Assembly: GCA_028554795.2 (NCBI GenBank)
Contig: CM068824.1
Span: 157,154,789 to 157,218,788, forward strand
Direction: 5' to 3'
Length of the DNA: 64,000 nucleotides
Source of the DNA: Sinohyriopsis cumingii
Lineage: Eukaryota > Mollusca > Bivalvia > Unionida > Unionidae
How positions within the stretch are numbered: position 1 is the stretch's first letter; each line of letters opens with the position of its first letter. Positions 1-42,940 of the stretch are shown here, piece after piece. The notes under the pieces are model-generated. The model was given only the letters and a program-made list of their open reading frames with translations. It was not told where the DNA came from and ran no database searches. The position numbers and the translations under genes are program-made.

Positions 1-305
1 CCTACAGTAGCGCGTATTCAGGTCAGCCACTTGCAACACTGTTGATATTTATCCCTAGTGTTCAGTACAGTGACGTCACTGACGCTGGAAATTTCGAGAC
101 TATAAATATCGACTTGGGGATTTCCACATTTTGTAGCTATACATATATACTAGAATTCATAAACAGGAACGTCACTCAAGCTGAGGCTATAAAAAGATAG
201 TGGGATTTTCCAAAGGAAAAACCCACAAGTTGGAGCTATAAATAGATAGTGGGATTTCATAGGAATTTCAGCTGATTATAAATACATAGGTATTTATCCA
301 CGATC
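1..305 (+). repeat. Regulatory cassette copy 1 (CRE / kappaB-like / TATA)
   Basis: Copy of a roughly 300-340 bp repeat also present twice in each arm of Polinton B. Visible sites are a palindromic CRE TGACGTCA at 71-78, TATAAATAT at 101-109, kappaB-type GGGGATTTCC at 116-125 and GGGATTTTCC at 202-211, and CTATAAATAG (TATA or MEF2-like) at 236-245. Binding is inferred from consensus only. Confidence 0.6.
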
Positions 306-403
306 GTCACAAAATGGAACGAAAAAATTGAAAAAGAAGAAGAAAATGAGAAGAGGAAGAAAGAAGAGGAGGAGAAGAAAAAAAAGAAAGGGAAGAAGAG
401 TGT
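300..403 (+). pseudogene. E/K-rich coiled-coil gene remnant
   Basis: GAA/AAG-rich tract encoding Glu/Lys-rich helix in the + direction. It closely resembles 61270-61386, the 3' part of the last gene of Polinton C, including the terminal GTG-TAG. The 5' part is replaced by the regulatory cassette. It is followed 66 bp later by an intact stem-loop. Low-complexity composition limits confidence that it was ever a separate gene. Confidence 0.45.
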
Positions 404-468
404 AGGAGATAAAATAAGAACTTAGTGGAGAAAAAGAAGAAATTAGAAGAAGAAGAAGAAAACCCAAA

Positions 469-505
469 GGCCCTTTTCAGGGCCCCCATATTTCTCGAAA
501 AGAGA
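469..505 (+). terminator. Histone-type 3' stem-loop plus purine-rich element (A)
   Basis: Six-base stem GGCCCT/AGGGCC with loop TTTC at 469-484, preceded by CCCAAA. TCTCGAAAAGAGA follows at 493-505, matching the position and purine richness of a histone downstream element. The ACCCA after the stem is here CCCAT. Confidence 0.75.
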
Positions 506-529
506 TAGCCTTTCCATTGCCTACCCCTT

Positions 530-779
530 TTTTAAAAAAAATTTAAAAAAAAAAATCCCATGTTAAATTCCCCTTGTCCGTAGATTGTCCCACGATTTAT
601 TCCCATGTTAAATTCCCCTTGTCCGTAAAGTGTCCCACGATTTATTCCCATGTTAATTCCCCTTGTCCGTATATGTTCCCACGATTTTTCGCCATGTTAA
701 ATTTCCATTGTCCGTAAAGTGTCCCAGGGGTGTTTTGACTGGAATTTCCATTGTCCGTAAAGTATCCCACCTTACTACT
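530..779 (+). repeat. Terminal tandem repeats of Polinton A
   Basis: About five or six units of roughly 45 bp, each with CATGTTAAATTCCCCTTG followed by GTCCGTA. In elements B and C the equivalent position reads GAGGCTA, so the frame is conserved and the heptamer is element-specific. Confidence 0.75.
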
Positions 780-809
780 GATGTAGAATCATATATCGTT
801 TCATTTCAG

Positions 810-31132
<30,323 letters not shown>

Positions 31133-31575
31133 GTCGCTGTGAACACACACATGAATTTCAATCATTGTGATACGACGGAAACACTTTCTAACTGTACAAG
31201 TTCAGCAATCTCGCGTTTCAGTGCCTTCCATTTTTTGGGAACTAATTTAATTTAGCATATTAAATAGACCACGGTCCTCATATTCACCTTTGTTTATTTG
31301 TCTGAAATCGTACTTTGTCTCAGAAATATATATGTAAACTTTATGAAAATTTAATTATGTTCATGTGATATAATTCTACACAGGATTTCATTTAAATAGA
31401 GAAAAGTTAGCATTTGATATATTACATTAAATGGAACAAGTTTTGATTCCTCATCCTGTTAAAAGCTATGAAATTTTAAGAAAACATAAAGGATGTGGAT
31501 CTATCTGCAGACTGGGAGACTTCATGCTATCAGAATGAAATACAAAATAAGAATGTAATACAACAGTTTCTTTAA

Positions 31576-31581
31576 AATAAA
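31576..31581 (+). terminator. Likely poly(A) signal of the RPTP gene
   Basis: AATAAA in an A-rich tract 444 bp after the stop. The sequence between would be 3' UTR. Confidence 0.4.
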
Positions 31582-31815
31582 AAAATAAAAATCTGTGTAA
31601 CAGTTAAACGTAGTTGATATGTCCGTTTGTTTGTGTTTAATTTGCTACGTTGTATTTTGTATATTAAATGCCTTTTGCACTGTCTTGTAACTGTATATTT
31701 CTTGTCCTAATCTGCAAATTTTCTCAGTGAAGGTATGCAGCTATTGGCATTTAGAGCAGGTTGCAAGACGTTTGTGAAGATCGAAACGGTTCTCTTGCAT
31801 GCGTTGTTAACTGTA

Positions 31816-32024
31816 TTGATTGGTTTTTTTATTGATACTAATATTGGTTTTGTATTGATTATAATATTGGTTTTGTATTGATTCTAATATTGGTTTTGTA
31901 TTGATTCTAATACTGGTTTTGTATTGATTCTAATATTGTACCATATACTAAGATTTATATATAACATACTGGTTTTGTATTGATTCTAATATTGTACCAT
32001 ATACTAAGATTTATATATAACATT
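31816..32024 (+). repeat. Short tandem repeat TATTGATTCTAATATTGGTTTTG
   Basis: Five or six imperfect units of about 23 bp, then two copies of a longer unit ending GATTTATATATAACAT. Confidence 0.8.
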
Positions 32025-32103
32025 TTGCTTTGGTCCAAGTTACTGCAAATTCATAAACAGTCTTTGATTCCCGTGCTGTATCTATGATTTAATTTTTTAA
32101 CGT

Positions 32104-32380
32104 AGTTTTAACAATTTTACAGTCCTATCGCTACGATGTCTGCAGTGTAGATGTTTATAGTAATATCTAGCACTGGGGCATCATGCCGCAGACATGTAAC
32201 ATTATGTCCCACCTAGTCATATCATCCTGAGACCAAAGATCAGTCTAAACACTAACCTCTTAATGCTGAGTGCTAGTACCATTATTATAAGTCTCTTTTA
32301 TGACTCGGCCTGGGTTTGAACCCGCAACTTCCCGCATTCGTGGCGTGCGCTCTAACCACTTAGGTCACCAGAGCGGTCGA
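32104..32380 (-). repeat. Second tRNA-derived SINE family, copy 1
   Basis: Reverse orientation. The tRNA-like part GGTTAGAGCGCACGCC...GGTTCAAACCC is preceded on the + strand by about 190 bp shared with 62375-62650. Confidence 0.7.
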
Positions 32381-32750
32381 TTCCCATACTGCATAGTTCA
32401 CACATATTTGAATGTTGCATACATAATTGTCTCCAAATTTTGTTTTTATTTTTTATTGTGTACCAAGATTTCAATATTGAACAAAACATTGTTTCAAAGA
32501 ATTGTAAATTTATATAAAGATAACTGATTCTTTGTTGTATTCTGTTTAATGTAATCCAATACGCTTAATACATAATATAAATATACATCATCCGTCTTTT
32601 GTGGTTATTTTCGCTTGTATTATCTTCAACAAAATATGTAACCTGCTTGCATTCCATATATATGTGCAATGCATGCATATGAAAAGCATCCGTGACGTTG
32701 ATGCGGACGATCTTGTAGGAATATATATTTCTGATGCAATGTTTAATTCA

Positions 32751-32802
32751 CACACAGACACACACTCACACACACACCACAACACAACACACACACACAC
32801 AC

Positions 32803-32874
<72 letters not shown>
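32751..32874. repeat. (CA)n-(TA)n microsatellite
   Basis: Simple repeat. The open frames on both strands over it are not genes. Confidence 0.95.
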
Positions 32875-32878
<4 letters not shown>

Positions 32879-32884
32879 CTTCAT

Positions 32885-35800
32885 CTACCTACGAGTAGTT
32901 ACTAGAGTCATAATAAGCGCTATCCCCAATTGTTCCAAAAACAGCTTACTTAAATGAAGGAATTGAGCTGTTTCGACAAATCTTCTTCACAGATATTGTG
33001 AAGAAGAATTAGATAATCCAATCTGAGCAAGAGAGAAAAAGTGTAATAGGGTCATATCATTATATACAAGACGTTGTCAATGAAAATATAATCTGATATT
33101 TGAAGATGCAAATGTGTCTTCTGCCTTTTTCAACCATTTCTGTACTCGTTAGGATCATGAGTTTCTAAGCGAAATGAGCAGGTATGTGATTCGATTGAAA
33201 GAAAATTCAAATGTGCAATCCAAAACTCAGTTCTTTTAACACTAGCAGGTAGTTTACTACAAATACTGAAACAAAGTAAACCGCACGTGCAATCACTAGT
33301 ATAAATATTGGATTAGACACTATAGAGAAACAAAATACGATCAAGAACATGTATAAAGTATATTTGCTACTGAACGTAAATCCTAAGTAGACATAAGCGA
33401 TCATTTCATATCAAAATCCACTTTCATCAAAGTGTTGTAGTGATTGACAAAGGATGATTCCAGTAATGCGACAACAGCAAAATTACAAAGAACTGACAGA
33501 AATCTGCAAGTTGCCATTATTGTATGATACATCATAACAAACCGGTTGCCAGACAACTTTTGCACTTTCTTCCATTACTACTTGACGTTCGACATGTATA
33601 TAACATGTTTCCTACATTCCCGTTTGTTGTAAATCCACAACCTGTAAAATTTAGAATGAAATTAATGGAATACATTTTCATTAAGTGGATTGTAAAACCA
33701 TAGCTAAGTATCAGATGATTATACATCCACGGGAAAGATAGGGAAAATGCAAGACCAGACGAAGAACTAGAGACCGAATATATATACGTCAAAATTCTGA
33801 CACCACATATCTCCCTCAAGATACGTTTCTGATTTGTTCTGATTCTATGATCATTATTACCACTTTCGTTGTCATTATTACAACACAAATAGTCAAAAAG
33901 CTCTATAGTATACCGCTACCAAACTACTGAAGAAGATACAAAATCGTTCATAACAAAATCTTAATCATCATTATATTTTTATCCGTATTAATCATCTTCT
34001 TTCAGTTTATCTTCGTTTTTTTTGTTCACTTCATTTGTTCATATCTTATTTATTTGCTCATGCGTTTCATCTTCTTCTTTAACAATTTCAGATGCATAAG
34101 TATTGTTAATAGATACAAAACGTTCCTGCTCGTAATAATGGTTATAATTTGACATGGTGAACGATACAGTAACAATAACAATTTCCGATATTCGCTATAA
34201 AATATGAGGATACCTAAACAGTTTTTAGTATTACTGCGTTGTGCAACGAAATTCTTAATTAGTGAATGGTACATATGTAAATCCACCAATGTATTCACCA
34301 AACATTTTTAGCCACGTTTTTAGTCGGGTTATCCTATTATTAAATGCCATTTTGAATTCATTGTTTTGGTATTTTGTTTCGACACTGAAAATCTTCAAAT
34401 CCCATCCACGTGGCGATTTTTAAATTGTCTGCCCTCAGTAAATCCTTGGCGAATGGATTCCGGAAAAGGTGGATTTATCTCTAGGTGTGTTGTTCAAGTG
34501 TACGTAGATACCTTGGGTGCTTATACGCGGACTGGTGGTTTTGTAGTGTTCCATGTATTTACACCTGTCAATAGATGGTGGACCCATCGTTCACATACTC
34601 AAGCTGTCCTTGCCAAGGTTCCGATATGTTAACTTACCTACGCCTTGCCTGACCGATAAGATATTCTAGGGCTTTGTCCTAGAGACAGTTATTGGATTTC
34701 ATGAGTTGCCTCCCCTCGTATGTAATGACAAGTAAACAATATTGTCTAACATCGGTGCATTGCACAAAGCGTACATTGCTTGAACTATTGACTTCAAAAG
34801 GATACTTTAGAAGCTTTCACATCGAAGTTATGATAACGTACCAGAGAGAAGCCGTTACGGGTTTGTTTGAAGGAAGAAGAACATTGCTTATATATAACTA
34901 CCATTCCAGTTGTGTGTTTCTATTCTCTCAATCATTTACGAACATTGTTCAGTTTCGAACTTGATTGTGATTGGATGCAGTACCTTGCTCATGCATCTGA
35001 TGAAATTCACATAACCGAAGCATTGAAATATCTGATCGATACCGCCAAAATGTAGATTAGTTAGCATATCTGAAAAGGGCACATCCTTTTCTAAGATTCA
35101 CTGTGTTAGAAACAGATGAATTAATATCAGGGATAATACAAATATTTTCCATTTTATATTCAGCATTTCCATCAACAATTTCCGCTCACCATTCGCAGAC
35201 AATGAACTTGCAGAAGATGAGTAATTTGTTCAACGTTTTTTGAGCGTTTTCAAACCAACTAAACTAACTTAGAATTGTCTCTAAAATTCAAATCGGTATC
35301 GATATTCTAACAGCACCTATTTTATGCAGTATGTTATTTGCACTCTAGCAGAATGTTTCTCCTTCTTTGTCATTTTGAGGTCACTGTTAGTTACCTTTAT
35401 TACGCCACACTTGCATACTGATATGTATATATCAATCAGTACTTACTGACGGGTTCAAAGAAACAACACATTATAACAGAATATTCCAAACTTTCAGACA
35501 TACGTTGTATGGTCTTCAACAATCGGCCTTAAATTCTCTTCGAATTTTCGGAAGAATCTTCTAAAAATAGATTGCTGCACCATTTTGTACCGTTTATTAG
35601 GGATCAATAATTTTGAAGCTGAGAAACGTACATCAAAATTATCGTTAACCAAATTACTCTTTTGAATACTTCGAGCTTTCTTCTTTGTTATTAGTTTTGT
35701 GCAAGCGTTTTTGATGGATATTCCTCATTTTGGCAAATTGTTACCTTGTATAACATATTGATTATTTATCAAGTTATGTACAGGATATGCTATCAACCTA

Positions 35801-36589
35801 GAGTTTTATAACATTGAATAAAAACCAAAATCTTTGTTTCGTTGGTCACATGGCTTTCGCGTTTGAGATGTATCACTTTATATATCGAAGTTCAACGCAT
35901 TATATCGGATAGACAGTGCAAATCGGGTATACGGCTGAACACTGTGACAAAAGCTTTACTTTGGATTGACATGGTGGATTTGGCATACTGCAGATTGCCT
36001 TAACAAAAAGCGAATAAATATGGAGATCAATTTAATATTTAGTTTATGAATATAAATAATTTACTTGCCGCCCATAATCACAATAATTATTCAGATGATT
36101 CACTATTGGATCTTACATATTTATCTTACTGTAACATCCGATTATTTGGAACACAACAAGCCAAGTATTCCATTGCTGGTAGTAAGGGAATTAATAGAAT
36201 GTAGTATTCTGAAAACAGTCTTTCGGCTACTTGAACATTTTGATCCAAATTGTTATACCTGTACGAAACGTCTGGATAATCATTTCATACATTATGGCGC
36301 AATATTGTTAATCTAATGAATCAGTCACGAGAAGATACATCGTAAGTATTAGCATTCCATTCCACTGAAACGTTATATTTGCAGTATTGTATGACACATT
36401 AATATTAGACCCAAGGTCCAAAGTTTTAGTTTTAACGATGTAGATATCGTACACAGCAAACGTAAAAGTAATATATGTCCCTGCGCAAAGAGTACAAGCA
36501 AATGCACGATTCCCACCTTTAGCTGTGTTTAAGCACGAACATAGTATTCTACATCACGTATGTGTGCATATCAACTGACTTCATGTATG
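32885..36589. other. Intergenic, nothing recognised
   Basis: 3.7 kb of AT-rich DNA. Only short open frames without recognisable motifs. Confidence 0.5.
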
Positions 36590-37260
36590 CGTGCATCTGA
36601 TCTGACTTTGCTACATAGTACACACTTCTTCTATGAGAATGCTTTTACTCAGCTCATGGAGGATAAGTACCAGATAAATAAATGGAGGAAATGACGCCAC
36701 CCTGTCAAAAACCTTATATGATTTAATACCATTTGGATTTATAATCGTTATATAATTTTTGTACGTACTAATTCTACTGATTTGTTCTTTGGTTTCAGTA
36801 TTGAGATGCGTTTATAGAACTGCACCATTTCAACCAGAAACAAATGCCTTGTTGTATCGAGGAAGGCAGCATATGCATAAGTACCATTGTTGGAGCTGTA
36901 GTAGGTAATCTCTTGAAGGCTGGAAAAAAAGCTGTCAGGCAGCTTAACTGTTTTTGAAAACCTTGCGGCTGGGAATTTGGGAACTGAATTTAATATATTT
37001 CCTGAAAATGATTGTATTTATAATATACAATTATTTTAAAGTGATTCACATTACTGTTGATAGGGATATTGGTCTGTATATATTAGGACCAGCTTTACTT
37101 TTCCCGTTACCTTTATAATTCGGCGCAATGAGACCTCTTTTCCATGCATCTGGTATAAATGTACATTTCAGTATGGAATTAACTAATTTTTGTATTGCCA
37201 TTCTGAGTGTTGGGCCACTGTACACTGTGTGTATTTAGCAGCAAACTAAAACTGAATGCT
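36590..37260 (-). pseudogene. Decayed LINE reverse transcriptase
   Basis: In broken - strand frames: WKRGLIAPNYKG with NIYRPISL near 37060-37220, then a FLDTTRHLFLVEMVQFYKRI-like segment near 36800-36880, then a segment resembling the GxRQG...SP motif near 36640-36720. The order fits a non-LTR reverse transcriptase. Many frame changes. Confidence 0.6.
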
Positions 37261-37751
37261 TTGGATCTTTATAAGATTTGAATAGCACTCTATATGTCCT
37301 GTTGAGTGATTTCAGCATCTATATGGTTGAATTTCCATTATTATATCCGCACATATTCTTTTAGGTTAGTAAATTGCTTGATTAATTGTAATAAATACAA
37401 TATTGTCAAAATAATCTTGATCGTTTGCAGTGTACACATCCGAGACGCACTTTGCAAATGCATCGGTTACTTAAGACGGATCAGAAAAGATTTGACCACT
37501 GTGACATACTTCAACACCCATTTATCGCTTTTGGGGCTTGTATTTTTCAATAAGATACAATAAGATACCATAAACATCACATGCAGTCGCTGCCTTAATT
37601 TCGTTAAATGACTTAGATACACATTCATCACTAGCAATATGCGATGTATTCAAAAATTCACATTTTGAGTTTCTGTAGATAGCATACGATTCATGCTAAT
37701 GTTACGACTCTATGGTCTAAAAATATGAACAGAAAGAAGCAAAATGAACAC

Positions 37752-37912
37752 GGTGTGTAATATCAACAAGTTGTGTAAAATCAACAAGTTGAGTAAACTC
37801 AACAAGTTGTGTAAAATCAACAAGTTGAGTAAAATCAACAAGTTGTGTAAAATCAACAAGTTGAGTAAAATCTAAAAGTTGAGTAAAATCAACAAGTTGT
37901 GTAAAATCAACA
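37752..37912. repeat. 18-bp tandem repeat (ATCAACAAGTTGTGTAAA)
   Basis: About nine direct units with G/A and T/A variants, no spacers. The repeated DFTQLV frame on the - strand is a by-product. Confidence 0.9.
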
Positions 37913-40076
37913 AATAATTTATCTACGTCGAATGCAAAGTGAACGTTTAAAAGACACTTGAAGTATAATGAACGAAATCCAAAATAATCCAAAATGTTGT
38001 ATCACAAGTTCAAAAGCATATAATGTTCTGAATGAATTTCAATATTATTAAATGTCTTGATGTGCCAAGATTCTTGAATGTCTTCATGTACCACAGTGAT
38101 TTAATCCAGAATACTTTTAAATGAGTTCACGATAATCCCAAACTATTGTTTTAGTACAAAAAGTTAATTCATACTTTGTTTCTCCAATGAATAACTGAAA
38201 TAAATAATTTCTCTTACTTTATATCTTAACAAAGCTGCCACTTCTGATCACATATTCCCAGAGACTGATAATAAACAGTACTGAAGACTTCGATTAGACA
38301 AACCTCTTCATATACATCTACAATCAACCTATGTTGCATCAACATTTTACCAAAAACTAATGGGAAATTTCCAATATATGGTCAATAAGTTCGTAAACGA
38401 GGTTAAGCATTCAACTCAAATATTTAGTAAATACTCTAAGTGGTTGGAGCATACTTTGCCATATGTTGATGCCAAGTTGATTGTGTTTTTAGTTTTAGTT
38501 GCTGGATTATTTCAGCATGTAAACAAATAATAAATAAAGAAATATAGTGTCAAAGAGTGATGCGTGTATGAAAATGCTACGTCTTGTTTTATTTTGATTA
38601 ATTTTTCAAAACCTGTACTTACAAGTAAATTTACATCAAGAAGTATAAAACTATATGATAGTAGTCACGCAATTAAAATAAATCATTTGGGTTAAATTAT
38701 AGGTTTTTTTATTTTATTAAGCTTAAAGTTAAAATATCATATCCATGTATAAACAGCATAACATGAAAATTTTAATGTCGGTTGTACGCAGTATTATAAC
38801 AATAAAGTTTGCCAGGTACGTTTTAATAATCACCAGGCAAAAAGTGAAATGAAGGAAATGTGTTCGGTAACTTTTCAAAGAACAATGTTATTACGTAAAT
38901 TTTCTTAGAAATTGATGAAATTAATCTCGTTACTTTTGAAAGAATAGAGGTTGTCCAAACTGTCTAATCTTAACTGTAGATAATTTCGCTATATACGCAT
39001 TCCAAATCATTCTCAGTTAATGGTATCTCATGAAGGGATTAAGCATATTTTAATTTCCAAACAACATCATTGAAACAGAACAAAACTGTTCGATGAACCG
39101 GCAGGTCTCGGTCTCTCTCTCTCCAGTGATCAATATGTAGATACTGTGGGAATGTCTTAAGTTGCGTTTATGTCGATAAACAACTGTATGAATTTGGTCA
39201 TCTAGCTTTGTCTCATTACTTTCCTGACAGGTCCTTTAATGTTTTTATCTTATCGCACCCAATTGAAAGTAGATGTCTTTACTTTCTATCACCGGACCGA
39301 TGGTAATTTATAAAATAAACATCTGATCTTGCGTAAGATGGCCTGTCTAATACGTGTAAAACAAACACAGTTAATCTGTTATCCCATTTTTGAAGAAATT
39401 TTTTTTACATTAGTTTCAACACAAGTTATCACAGTGGGGACAAGAACAAAAATTGCATTGTGCAGCAAAACATTAGGTTTCTAAGAGATTTACGTACAAA
39501 CAAAAATAATATAACGCAAGAAGGGAATACGAAAAGAAAATAGCGGCAAATACTGACAACAAAGATCCCGTATTTCTGTCATAGCCATACCCAGTAGTAA
39601 AATAGAACTAGAAAGCAACGAGTTTCCTCGAAAGACATATGTTACTTTAACAGAAGTACGAACATTGTTTTATTAACTCACTTGTGGATTCCAGCTGCAC
39701 AAAGGCCCCACATGCAGTTCAGAAGAGGTAAGCTGACAAGATCATTCATAATGTCTCGCTCCCTAACCTCCTCCTTTTAATTTTATTTTTTTCTAACGGC
39801 CCCATGACTTGTATTTTTGTTTGTGTTTTACGTCTTCGGGGCTTGGAAGGTGCTGTCATTGGTTTACTTTTATTGCTGTGATGGGTGAGTGTTTTTTTAA
39901 ATTTTTTTTTTTGGAGGGTTTTTTTTTGTAAATACGACTAATGAATCTGATTTGGAAGAAAAAAAAAATACAAATGGTACCTTAGGATTGATAATTACTA
40001 AATACATGTATTTTTTAATATCTATGCAACAGAGAAATAGAACATGGCTTTCTTTTGACAGATGATTGCTTAATAT
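37913..40076. other. Intergenic, nothing recognised
   Basis: AT-rich, no supported feature. Confidence 0.5.
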
Positions 40077-40318
40077 TGTTGTTGTAGGGTTGTAGGGTTT
40101 AAAGCCATTTTTCAGCACACATGGCGGCCAGTATTAATGGTGGAGGACGAACCCGCGAAATCCCCGGAAAGAACCACCGACCCTCGAGAAGCTACTTGCA
40201 AGCTTTCTCACATACCTACATTGGCCGAATCCGAGACTAGAACCCACGCAGAGAGAGGTGAGATGACAGTTTTCCGTAAAGGAGAGCACTTTAGACCATT
40301 CGGACACTTGCGGCCCGT
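40077..40318 (-). repeat. tRNA-derived SINE, copy 4
   Basis: Same family as 7108-7355, diverged. The A-box end reads CATTCGGACACTTGCGG on the + strand. Confidence 0.75.
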
Positions 40319-40860
40319 TTAATATTGTAGATTCGACAGTACATGTTCATTTTCAAAGAGACAGCAACTATTTTTGCCATACTTATAACAGTGATAATAA
40401 AATGATCTACTTAAAATGTCAAAATCATGTCTACAAGTGTTTTGTTTAATATACGAACGACTATAAATGTTGATTTTGCAAACTAGGAAGTTTACCTTTT
40501 CAATCCGTCTAAAGCTTGGAGAGTTTTGAGAGGTCCAGTCGTATTTTATGTATATATTATAGGCAATATATCTAACGCTGATGAACAAGAACTCTCAAAC
40601 AAATGTTAAGTTTTCCTCTTGTGTACAGTTTTAGATATAACCAAGAATTTAAGATGACATGGGATAATCAATAAAGCTTAAAATACATGCCCAATATACC
40701 ACAGTATTACTAATTTCCATACTGAGGCTGCAATAGACTTGACCACCATGAATTCGTATATATATATAATGAGCGAACCTTTAAAACAGAACAAATCCAT
40801 TGTGCATTAAACGATGCCTGTTTCTATAACTCGTTTTTATGCAGAATTGTTTAGTTTTTC

Positions 40861-40979
<119 letters not shown>

Positions 40980-41324
40980 TCATTACTGGTATCCTATAAA
41001 CATGTTTGGTTATTTGGTTATGCATCACGTACCCATACATATCTACCACGGTTAAATGTTTTCCTGTATATTGTTTATCTCCTGACATTTGCTCCCATAG
41101 TCACTTTAAATCAGTTCGTACTTTTCTCTTATATACAACGTATCTTTGACTTTGAAATGATAAAGTCTTTGTGAGACTGATTAAGGTTCCTGTTCTAAAA
41201 CATTTTTAATGCCAATAATCACATGTATGTTCTTATTACGTAGCAGGTATTTAGAAAATATAGGGTAAAATTCGTATAGGAAGGTATACACATTATTTAT
41301 GATCAAAGTGCTAAACACTCAGGC

Positions 41325-41435
41325 ACCCAACAACTAAGGCTTTGACCATTTCTTATAAGACTTTGCTATGACTCGGCCGGGGTTCAAACCCGCGACCTCC
41401 CGCATCCGAGGCATACGCTGTGACTACTATGATTC
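41325..41435 (-). repeat. Second SINE family, fragment
   Basis: Shares ATGACTCGGCCGGGGTTCAA and the following tRNA-like part with 32104-32380 and 62375-62650. Confidence 0.6.
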
Positions 41436-42141
41436 GGATCATCTGATATTCCTTCTTTCCTAGTATGTTACACATTAAAATGTTCGTTAAAATATTTTTT
41501 TTTAAAAACTCAACCCACTCTTTAAAAGCGGATTTTCAAAAATGATTTTTCTCTATCCCGTTCGCGCGCTCTTGAATCGCTCAGATGAGAGGAGGAGCGG
41601 AATCGTAGTTGGAACATCAGCCGACTCGTAATCCATAGAACGCGAGTTCGATACCCGAACAGACAAGACAGGGTCGGCTGCATTTATCTTCATTTTCTAA
41701 GCATGCCAATTAAAAACGTGTTAAAAGAGAGTTGATAGCAAGAAAGAAAAAAGAGATCCAACAAAGACATGTTCGTTCAGGTGCACTAACGCTTTAGACA
41801 AACCATAAATTACATATTTAACTTTGCGAAACACAACATGAGTATAGCTGCGAAACGTGCCCAGAACATTTGTTATCTCCCATTTGAAATACATGTATTT
41901 GGATCAACTTGGATGTTGGGATCACATATGGGAAATTATAAATTTTATATTATGAATCAAATCTAACATGCTGTTTATAATTACCTTAGCATAAAACGAA
42001 TATGACACAATAAACGAATGCAAAGTGGATGATATTGGCAAATATTGATAATCAAAGGGTACATTTTTCACCCCGTTTCCCTCATTTTCTTAGTCATACC
42101 CACGTGTAAAATGAAACCAGGAAGTAACCAAGGATCTCTAG
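41436..42141. other. Flank left of Polinton C
   Basis: No gene. 41590-41690 has a tRNA-like look (GCGAGTTCGATACCCG as a possible B box) and may be another SINE fragment, but the support is weak. Confidence 0.35.
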
Positions 42142-42147
42142 GGCGGT
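42142..42147. repeat. Left target-site duplication of Polinton C (GGCGGT)
   Basis: Identical to 61767-61772. Confidence 0.93.
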
Positions 42148-42479
42148 AGTAGTATAGGGTGTTAGTTTAGCATCAATGGGAATTAGCATTACAGACCCCC
42201 CCCCTCCCCCGGGCAAGTTTAGCCTCAATGGAAATTTAACATTAACCACCCTGGGCAAGTTTAGCCTCAATAGAAATTTAACATGGGCAAAAAACCCTGG
42301 GCAAGTTTAGCCTCAATGGAATTTAACATTGGAAGAAAAAGACTTTTGGGCCTGTTGAGCCTCAAGGGGAAATGGAATAGGGTTGGGACCCTATTTTTTA
42401 AAGAAAAAAAAAGGGTAGGCGATGGAAAGTCATTCTCTTTTCGAGAAATAGGAGTGGCCCTGAAAAGGGCCTTTGGTTT
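42148..42479 (+). repeat. Left terminal inverted repeat of C
   Basis: Inverted match to 61441-61766. Contains four or five tandem units with TTTAGCCTCAATGGAAATTT, and internally the outward-facing stem-loop. Confidence 0.92.
42456..42471 (-). terminator. Histone-type 3' stem-loop inside left TIR
   Basis: - strand GGCCCT-TTTC-AGGGCC, followed by ACTCC and then TCTCGAAAAGAGAATG. It lies 19 bp after the stop of the - strand gene 42490-42720. Confidence 0.8.
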
Positions 42480-42489
42480 TATGTTAATA

Positions 42490-42720
42490 TTAACATAGAC
42501 GGCATCTGTCACATCTTCTTCTTCTTAAACTCCTTCTAACTGCAGGTCCATACACAAGTACCCTCTTGAGGCATCCTTGTCTTTCTATGTAAACTCTTCT
42601 CATCCATAGACTAGTATATGTCCTATCGACAACAGTCCACTTGGATCGGACATACATGGGTATGTCCGTCCTGAACATCATTGTTGACACAAGGGTGGAA
42701 GATTGAACGTCGGTCCACAT
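42490..42720 (-). CDS. Small basic ORF at left end of C
   Basis: 76 aa. The N-terminal part has no recognised motif. The C-terminus is Arg/Cys-rich (RRSLRRRRCDRCRLC), suggesting nucleic-acid or metal binding. A - strand TATAAATA lies about 45-55 bp upstream (42764-42774) and an outward-facing stem-loop lies 19 bp after the stop, so it has complete signals for a short transcript. No homologue is seen in B. It could be spurious, but the flanking signals argue for a gene. Confidence 0.5.
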   Translation of the reverse strand: MWTDVQSSTLVSTMMFRTDIPMYVRSKWTVVDRTYTSLWMRRVYIERQGCLKRVLVYGPAVRRSLRRRRCDRCRLC

Positions 42721-42763
42721 CTTGAGGCTCCGAGAACAGGTGAGTAATTGCGCTGAACTGCGC

Positions 42764-42893
42764 TTATTTATAAGGAGAGGAAGGATTGAAACGGATTGAG
42801 TTCATTGACCAATAAATAAAACGCGTGACAAAATTCAGTCAGCCCGCATCCAATCCGAAGAGAGCAGTCTGTGACGTCACGTGGTCTATATAG
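42764..42893. promoter_or_regulatory. Bidirectional promoter with CRE, left end of C
   Basis: - strand TATAAATA at 42764-42774 serves 42490-42720. + strand TATATAG at 42887-42893 serves 42941. Between them are palindromic TGACGTCA (42872-42879) overlapping a CACGTG E-box (42877-42882). Confidence 0.6.
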
Positions 42894-42940
42894 ATTCGCT
42901 AGCGCCTGTGTGCAGTCAATCTATGCGACAGTGATTCAAC

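Larger units (their letters stand above)
1..779 (+). mobile_element. Polinton A, right end only
   Basis: Right-hand end of a Polinton whose body lies left of the window. It ends in CTTACTACT at 771-779, matching the right ends of elements B and C, and the preceding 250 bp are tandem terminal repeats. It contains a regulatory cassette also found in B (1-305), the tail of an E/K-rich gene related to the last gene of C, and a histone-type stem-loop. The predicted 6-bp target duplication would be 780-785 (GATGTA), but the left end is not visible. Confidence 0.8.

Noticed and set aside
37752-37912. CRISPR-like array
   Set aside because: Direct 18-bp tandem repeat without spacers, in an animal genome.
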